Of a stretch of 64,000 nt of DNA, positions 58,791-64,000 are shown piece after piece. The stretch spans positions 1-64,000 of the forward strand of contig MPNH01000007.1 of the NCBI GenBank assembly GCA_002238925.1, given 5' to 3'. Source of the stretch: Spirochaetaceae bacterium bin103. GTDB lineage: Bacteria; Spirochaetota; Spirochaetia; SZUA-6; Bin103. Positions within the stretch are counted from its first letter, which is position 1; every line of letters begins with the position of its first letter. The position numbers were made by a program, and so were the translations under genes. Under the pieces are notes generated by a model. The model was not told where the DNA came from. It worked only from the letters and a program-made list of their open reading frames with translations, and ran no database searches.

Positions 58791-59432
58791 ATGACTGCCG
58801 CTTCCCGATACCGCTCCCAAGAGCGCAAACGGCGCATCTTCCTGTTTGTGCGCGACCGCATTCTGTCCGGGGCGCCGCCCACCACCCGCGAGGTGCAGGC
58901 CCACTTTGGCTTCCGCGCGGTACAGTCGGCGCGCGACTACCTGGAGGCCCTGGTGCGGGACGGCCTGCTGGACAAGGAGCCGGGCAAGGCGCGCGGCTAC
59001 CGCCTGCCGGCCGGGAGCACGCCCTATCCCGCGGTGCTGGTGCCCCTCCTCGGACGGGTCCAGGCGGGCGCCCTCACTACCGCCAGCGAGGATCCGGACG
59101 GCTACGTGCCGGTGCAGTCGGCCAAGCCGCGCGACGAGCTGTTCGCCCTGCGTGTGCGCGGCGAAAGCATGCGCGACGCCGCCATTCTGCCTGGCGACGT
59201 GGTAATCGTGCACCGCCAGGAAAGCGCCGCCTCGGGCGAAATCGTCGTGGCACTGGTGGAGGACGAGGCCACGGTAAAGCGTCTCAAGCTGCGCGCCGGG
59301 CGCATTGAGCTGCATCCCGCCAACCCGGCGTTCGATCCGATCGTGCCCGACGCCGACCGGGTGCGGATCCTCGGCAAGGTGATCGAGGTGCGCCGCTACC
59401 TGGAAGGCAGCGCCCCGGTGCTGGAACCGTGA
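58791..59432 (+). CDS. lexA: LexA repressor
   Basis: The 213-residue protein has a winged-helix N-terminus (PPTTREVQAHFGFRAVQSARDYL), the self-cleavage Ala92-Gly93 in GRVQAGALTT, catalytic Ser126 in RGESMRDAAILPGD and Lys163 in DEATVKRLKL. RecA filaments trigger cleavage in the SOS response. Two operator-like palindromes precede it. The stop overlaps the GTG start of the next gene (GTGA), so lexA heads an operon with imuA, imuB and dnaE2. The recognition region and boxes differ from the LexA types I know, suggesting lineage-specific DNA recognition. Confidence 0.93.
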   Translation: MTAASRYRSQERKRRIFLFVRDRILSGAPPTTREVQAHFGFRAVQSARDYLEALVRDGLLDKEPGKARGYRLPAGSTPYPAVLVPLLGRVQAGALTTASEDPDGYVPVQSAKPRDELFALRVRGESMRDAAILPGDVVIVHRQESAASGEIVVALVEDEATVKRLKLRAGRIELHPANPAFDPIVPDADRVRILGKVIEVRRYLEGSAPVLEP

Positions 59433-60148
59433 GCCCACCCGCTACGGACACGCCTCCGGTGGCGGACGTTGCCCTGATTGCGGGCGCTTCACTGGTGCCG
59501 GCCGCCGCCCTGTTGCCGGATGCCGCGCTGCAGCCGGCGGCTGCGCGCCTGCCGGACGCCGCTTCGTTGATTGGCCGCGCCGACAGCGCCGGACGGTTGT
59601 GGCGCCCGGCGGAGCTTGCCGGGCGCCTGTGCGAACTGGCGTCCGACCCGCACGGGGTCCATCTGACCCTGGCCTGCGCGCTGATCCGCTCCTTTCAACA
59701 GGCCGCCGAACCGGCCGCCTGGGTCACCGCCTCCCGCGCCACCTTCTTTCCGCCCGACGCCGCCCACGGCGGCGTCGATCTGGCCGCCCTGCCGGTGGTT
59801 ACCGTACCCGGTCCGGAGGCGGTGCTCAGCGTCGCCGAGCGGCTCACCCGGTGCGGTTCCTTTGGGCTGATCGTGCTGGAGCTGGGCACTCACCTGGCCG
59901 TACCGGCGGCCGTGCTCGGCCGCCTGGCACGCCTGGCGCGGCGGCACGATACCGCTCTGCTGTGTCTCACCACGTCCAAATCGGAGACTACCCTCGGGTC
60001 GCTGGTGGCACTCCGCGGGCGCGGCTTTCGCACTGCAACCCGCCATCCAGGCTACTTTCACTGTGGCATCCGGGTAATCAAGGATCGCCGCCACGGCCCC
60101 GGCGGGTCGCTGGCGGTCGCCTGCCATGCCCCCTACGGCATGTGTTGA
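59429..60148 (+). CDS. imuA: ImuA-like protein (RecA-fold mutasome accessory factor)
   Basis: A 239-residue protein between lexA and imuB. It has an Ala/Pro-rich N-terminus, VHLTLACALIRSFQQAAEPAAWVTA in the place of RecA-fold strand-helix elements, PVVTVPGPEAVLSVAERLTRCGSFGLIVLEL and a C-terminal part with ALLCLTTSK. No Walker A lysine motif is visible, so ATP binding is doubtful. In other bacteria ImuA helps ImuB and DnaE2 in translesion synthesis. The assignment rests mainly on position. It overlaps lexA by four and imuB by 23 bases. Confidence 0.65.
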   Translation: MSPPATDTPPVADVALIAGASLVPAAALLPDAALQPAAARLPDAASLIGRADSAGRLWRPAELAGRLCELASDPHGVHLTLACALIRSFQQAAEPAAWVTASRATFFPPDAAHGGVDLAALPVVTVPGPEAVLSVAERLTRCGSFGLIVLELGTHLAVPAAVLGRLARLARRHDTALLCLTTSKSETTLGSLVALRGRGFRTATRHPGYFHCGIRVIKDRRHGPGGSLAVACHAPYGMC

Positions 60149-61679
60149 CGTGGGTGTGCTGCCGCTGCAACTGCTGCTGCGGCGGCACCCCGGCTGGAAA
60201 CGGCAACCGGTCGCGGTGGTCAGCGAGGACAAGCCGCTGGGCACCGTGGTGGCAGTGAACCGGCGTGCCCGCGCCGCCGGGGTGCGGGCCGGGATGCGCT
60301 ACGCCGCGGCGCTCTCCCTGGTCTCCCACCTGCACGCCGGTACGATCTCTCCCGACGACCTGGCGGCGGGAGTACGGTTGATCCGGGAGCGGCTGCTGAC
60401 CATCAGCCCGCGGGTCGAATGGGGCGGCGACGGCTGGGCCGCCCCCGGGGTGTTCTGGCTGGAGGTGGCCGGTTTGCGGCGCCACTATCCCTCCGGCGCG
60501 GCGCTGGCCGACGCCATCGGAAAGCTCCTGCGCACCGCCGGCCTGGCAGCCGCGGTGGTGCTCGGCTACACCCGGCTGGGCACCTGCCTGCTGGCTCAGG
60601 ACAGCGTCGCGCGGGGCGGCTGCCGAACGCTGGTGGTTGCCGATGAGGCCGGCGAACGCGCCGCCGTCGCCGCCGTGCCGCTCGACCGGCTGCCCCTGGA
60701 ACCGGCGGCGCGCGACCTGCTGGAGAAGCTGGGCGTGGCCACCGTGGAGCACTTTCTGCGCCTCCCCTACGCCGAACTGCTGCGCCGCTTCGGGGCGCCG
60801 GTGGCGGAGTTGCGCCGTACCGCCCGCGACCCCACGCGCCTGCCCGTGCAGGGCCGCGACGCACCGCTGCCGCTGCAGCAGCGGCGGCGGCTGACCTACC
60901 GGGCGAGCGATGCCGAACGCCTGCTGCGCCACTGCCGGGTGCTCCTCGACCGGCTGCTCGGCCGCCTGCAGCATGACGGGCGCGCGGTCACCGAACTGCA
61001 GTTGCAACTCCTGCTGGAAGACGGCTCGCGGCGGCACGAGCTGATTCGCCCCGCCGCCCCCACCCGCCAGCGTCACCTGCTGCTGGATCTGCTGGCCCTG
61101 CGGCTGCGGGCGCTCGACCTGACCGCGGGGGTGGAGGAACTGGCCCTCGACGCCCGCCATACGCCGTTGCCGGGCGGTCAGGGCGAGCTGTTCCGCACCA
61201 GCCAGAGACGCGATCCGGCTGCCGGAGCCGCCGCGCTGGCGAGCATCCGCGCCGAATTCGGCAACGCGGCCGTGGTGCGCGCCGTCCTGGCGGATGCGCA
61301 CCTGCCGGAGGCGCAGTACCGCTGGCAGCCGGTCGACCGCCTGCAAGAGGCGCAACCGCGGCCGCCGGCGGCGCAGGCCGCACCTCTCGTACGGCGGGTA
61401 CTCGCCCGCCCACAGCCCATTGCGGCGGCGCGGCGGCACGGCTGCTGCGGGCCGTTCCTGGTCTCCAGCGGCTGGTGGTACGCGAGCGCCGTTCCGCCAA
61501 CTGGCGGTCCGCGGCACGGCAGCCCCCCTGCCGGCCACATCCGCGACCACCAGGTCCCCTACGACCGCGGCCCCGCCAATCGCGCCTACTACTTCATCAG
61601 CTCCGCGGACGGCACCCTGGAGTGGATCTACTACGACCTCCTCACCAGCCGCTGGTTCCGGCAAGGCTGGGTGGAGTGA
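60126..61679 (+). CDS. imuB: ImuB, inactive Y-family polymerase-like mutasome hub
   Basis: The 517-residue protein has the Y-family palm start ACVDVGVLPLQLLLRRHP, lacking the Asp-x-Asp-type metal residues, then PVAVVSEDKPLGTVVAVNRRARAAGVRAGM. The little-finger and helix-hairpin region follows (LEKLGVATVEHFLRLPYAELLRRFG). QGELF near residue 359 fits a beta-clamp-binding pentapeptide. The C-terminus is Pro/Trp-rich and ends GTLEWIYYDLLTSRWFRQGW. ImuB recruits DnaE2 to the clamp for error-prone synthesis. It starts inside imuA and is followed by dnaE2 after 13 bases. Confidence 0.88.
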   Translation: MPPTACVDVGVLPLQLLLRRHPGWKRQPVAVVSEDKPLGTVVAVNRRARAAGVRAGMRYAAALSLVSHLHAGTISPDDLAAGVRLIRERLLTISPRVEWGGDGWAAPGVFWLEVAGLRRHYPSGAALADAIGKLLRTAGLAAAVVLGYTRLGTCLLAQDSVARGGCRTLVVADEAGERAAVAAVPLDRLPLEPAARDLLEKLGVATVEHFLRLPYAELLRRFGAPVAELRRTARDPTRLPVQGRDAPLPLQQRRRLTYRASDAERLLRHCRVLLDRLLGRLQHDGRAVTELQLQLLLEDGSRRHELIRPAAPTRQRHLLLDLLALRLRALDLTAGVEELALDARHTPLPGGQGELFRTSQRRDPAAGAAALASIRAEFGNAAVVRAVLADAHLPEAQYRWQPVDRLQEAQPRPPAAQAAPLVRRVLARPQPIAAARRHGCCGPFLVSSGWWYASAVPPTGGPRHGSPPAGHIRDHQVPYDRGPANRAYYFISSADGTLEWIYYDLLTSRWFRQGWVE

Positions 61680-61704
61680 ACGGACATCGGCGATGGGCTA
61701 CGTA

Positions 61705-61736
<32 letters not shown>

Positions 61737-62082
61737 GGAGGGCGCCAGCCACCCCGAGGAACTGGTGCAGCGCGCCCGCGAACTGGGCATACCCGCGCTG
61801 GTGCTGGCCGACCGGGACGGCGTCTACGGCATCGTGCGCGCCCACGTCGCCGCCGCCGGCGGCGGCCCGCGCCTGATCGTCGGTGCGCAGGTCACCGTCT
61901 GCGACCGCCCCGACGATCCCGATCCCGATACCGATATCAATGCCGAAGCCGACGCCGTCATCCTGATCCTGCTGGTGCAGGACCGCGCCGGCTACGCCAA
62001 CCTGTGCCGGCTCATCTCACGCGGGCGGCTGCGCTGCGCCAAGGGGGAGAGCCGCGTGGGCTGGCAGGAGGTGGCCGACCAC

Positions 62083-62138
62083 GCCGGCGGCCCGCTAGGC
62101 CCGGGGCCGGGGCGCCGGCGCCGGCGGCGTGCTAGCCC
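62083..62138 (+). repeat. Repeat-core-repeat unit 7 (37-nt spacing) in dnaE2
   Basis: A 19-nt sequence containing GCCGGCGGC and GCTAG at 62083-62101 recurs at 62120-62138 with three mismatches; the core is G/C only. Deleting 37 nt changes the frame from the second back to the first part and gives AGGVLALW. Confidence 0.8.
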
Positions 62139-62318
62139 TGTGGCAGGGCCGCCGCCTGCTGGCCGCCGGCGCTCCCGGCGTTGTCACCGCCGAAGGTGAG
62201 CTCTGGCGGCAGCGCACGGTGCAGCTCCGGGAGGCGTTTCCGGATCGCCTCTACGGGCTGGTTACCCGCCACCGGCTGGCCGCCGACCCTCGCATCGAGC
62301 GGCGGCTCCCCGCCGGCT

Positions 62319-62410
62319 GCCGCCGCCCCCGGGGGGCGCTGGGCGCCGCCCCCGCGGGGGGCTTCCCTTCCCCCCGCCCGCGCCCCCGGCCGGCGGCCGC
62401 CGCCTCGGGG
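62319..62410 (+). repeat. Repeat-core-repeat unit 8 (77-nt spacing) in dnaE2
   Basis: GCCGCCGCC plus a CGGGG tail at 62319-62334 recurs at 62396-62410, with one base fewer and one mismatch. The core has CCCGCGGGGGGCTTCCC (62351-62367) and GGGGCGCTGGGC (62333-62344), both also found in unit 4. Deleting 77 nt restores the dnaE2 frame. Confidence 0.8.
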
Positions 62411-62985
62411 TGCCGCTGGCCGCCGCCACCGAGGTGCTCTACCATCACCGCGACCGGCGCCCGTTGCAGGACGTGGCCACCTGCATCCGCCACCGCACCA
62501 CCCTGGCCGGGTCGGGCGCCCTGCTGCGCGCCAACGGCGAGCACGGCCTCAAGGCGCCGGCGGCGTTCGCCCGCCTGTTCGCCGACCGTCCCGAGCTGGT
62601 GGCCGCCACCCATGAAATCGCCGCCCGCTGCACGTTCTCGCTGAGCGAGGTGCGCTACCGCTACCCGTCGGAGCGGCTGCCGGACGGCTACACCTCGGCG
62701 CAGTGGCTGCGCCGGCTCACCTTTGCCGGGGCGCGCAAGCGCTACGGCGGCCCACCGCCGCCCGCCGTCGCCAAACAGCTCGCCACCGAGCTGGAGGTGA
62801 TCGAGGATCTCGACTACTGCGGCTATTTCCTGACCATGTACGAAATCGTCAGCTTCTGCCGTGACCGCAAAATCCTGTGCCAGGGGCGCGGCTCGGCTGC
62901 CAACTCGGCAGTGTGCTACTGCCTGGGCATCACCGCCGTCGACCCGGTGCACATGGACCTGCTGTTCGAGCGCTTCCTGTCCCGG

Positions 62986-63022
<37 letters not shown>

Positions 63023-64000
63023 GCCACCGGCGCCGCGAGGAGGCGATCCAGTTCGTGTACCGCAAGTATGGCCGCGAACGCGCCGCGATGGTGGCCAACG
63101 TAATCCGCTACCGGGCCAAGTCGGCGATCCGCGACGTGGGCAAGGCACTCGGCCTGCCGGCCACCGCCCTGGACCGGGTAGCGCGGCTCATCTCCCACCA
63201 CGACAGCGACTTTCCGGTGGCCTTGGAGAGCGCCTTCCGGCAGGCTGGCCTCGACCCCGATCACCCATCACACCATCTCCTGACCGCTCTTGCGGACCAG
63301 ATCCGCGACTTTCCGCGCCACCTGTCGATCCATCCCGGCGGCTTTCTGCTCGGCAGCGAACCGGTGGCCACGCTGGTGCCGGTCGAGAATGCCAGCATGG
63401 AGGGGCGTACCGTGATCCAGTGGGACAAGTACGACGTGGAGGCTCTCGGCCTGTTCAAGGTGGATCTGCTCGGCCTCGGCGCGCTGACCCATCTCGACCT
63501 CGCCTTCGGCCTGATCCGGCGCCACCACCGGCGCCGCCTGACCATGGCCACGGTGCCGTTCGACGACACGGAGGTGTTCGACATGGTCAGCACCGGCGAC
63601 ACCGTTGGGGTGTTTCAGATCGAGAGCCGGGCGCAGATGTCGATGTTGCCGCGCCTGCGCCCGCGCACCTTCTACGACCTGGTGGTGCAAGTGGCGATCG
63701 TGCGCCCCGGACCGATTACCGGCGGCATGGTGCACCCCTACCTGCGGCGCCGCAACGGCGAGGAGCCGGTGGAGTACCCCCACCCGGCGCTGCGCCCGGT
63801 GCTGGAGAAGACCCTGGGCGTGCCGCTGTTCCAGGAGCAGGTAATGAAGCTGGCGGTGGTGGCGGCCGACTACACCCCCGGCGAGGCGGACCAGCTGCGC
63901 CGCGACATGGCCGCCTGGCGCCGCTCCGGGGCGATCGAGAAGCATGCCGGGAAGCTGATCTCGCGCATGCAGGCCAAGGGAATCGAGCCCGAGTTCGCCG

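Overview
The window is very GC-rich, gene-dense bacterial chromosome. The best guess at lineage is a free-living or host-associated spirochaete (Spirochaetaceae-like). The three oligopeptide-type binding proteins carry the signal-peptide ending followed by a Gly/Asp/Glu-rich stretch (AGGDAEA, AAGDEETAA, SGEGEDTA) that is common in spirochaete solute-binding proteins. This is inference; no rRNA or tRNA gene was found to confirm it.

Layout. 1-7 kb: SDR dehydrogenases, a fumarase/aspartase-superfamily lyase, a phosphodiesterase, a J-domain protein, an epoxide-hydrolase-like enzyme and a PIN/RHH toxin-antitoxin pair. 7-14 kb: another SDR, a complete minus-strand permease-permease-binding protein set, a thioredoxin-fold protein, a truncated Gfo/Idh/MocA gene and a YcaQ/AlkZ-type glycosylase. 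14.7-16.4 kb: an island visibly richer in A/T with a solitary colicin E3-type ribonuclease, a small acidic protein and an ImmA/IrrE-type metallopeptidase. 16.4-28.4 kb: HAD, M20 peptidase, beta-propeller, a second binding protein/permease set, an AAA-ATPase/nuclease-like protein and the only pair of ABC ATPases (oppDF type). 28.4-45.6 kb: a catabolic region (amidohydrolase, TIM-barrel isomerase, three phytanoyl-CoA dioxygenase-type enzymes, a sulfatase, a third binding protein/permease set, SDRs, GH32 glycosidase, nitroreductase, 12-repeat YWTD lipoprotein) with two PIN/Phd toxin-antitoxin pairs at its edges. 46.3-52.5 kb: an operon of a pyridoxal decarboxylase, a REC-PP2C regulator, a Leu/Ile/Val-type binding lipoprotein and a TorS-like histidine kinase. 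53-58.7 kb: small enzymes, an M24 peptidase, a DUF3179-like protein and an MFS carrier. 58.7-64 kb: lexA-imuA-imuB-dnaE2, an SOS mutagenesis cassette running off the right edge.

How parts fit. Three SBP-plus-two-permease sets sit around one ATPase pair, suggesting shared ATPases. The regulator operon looks like a binding-protein-triggered kinase feeding a PP2C phosphatase. lexA with two operator-like palindromes probably controls the translesion polymerase cassette.

The main unusual signal is a family of eight short units (33-98 nt) with the form repeat, G/C-homopolymer-rich core, repeat. The repeat is a copy of the flanking host sequence. Seven lie inside genes. Five of those shift the reading frame, and in all five, removing exactly one unit restores the expected protein; the other two are in frame. 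The second notable system is the E3-type RNase / acidic protein / metallopeptidase operon. A third pattern is that at least ten genes have a -10-like hexamer exactly six bases before the start codon, as in leaderless transcripts. Assembly error cannot be excluded for the repeat units without reads.
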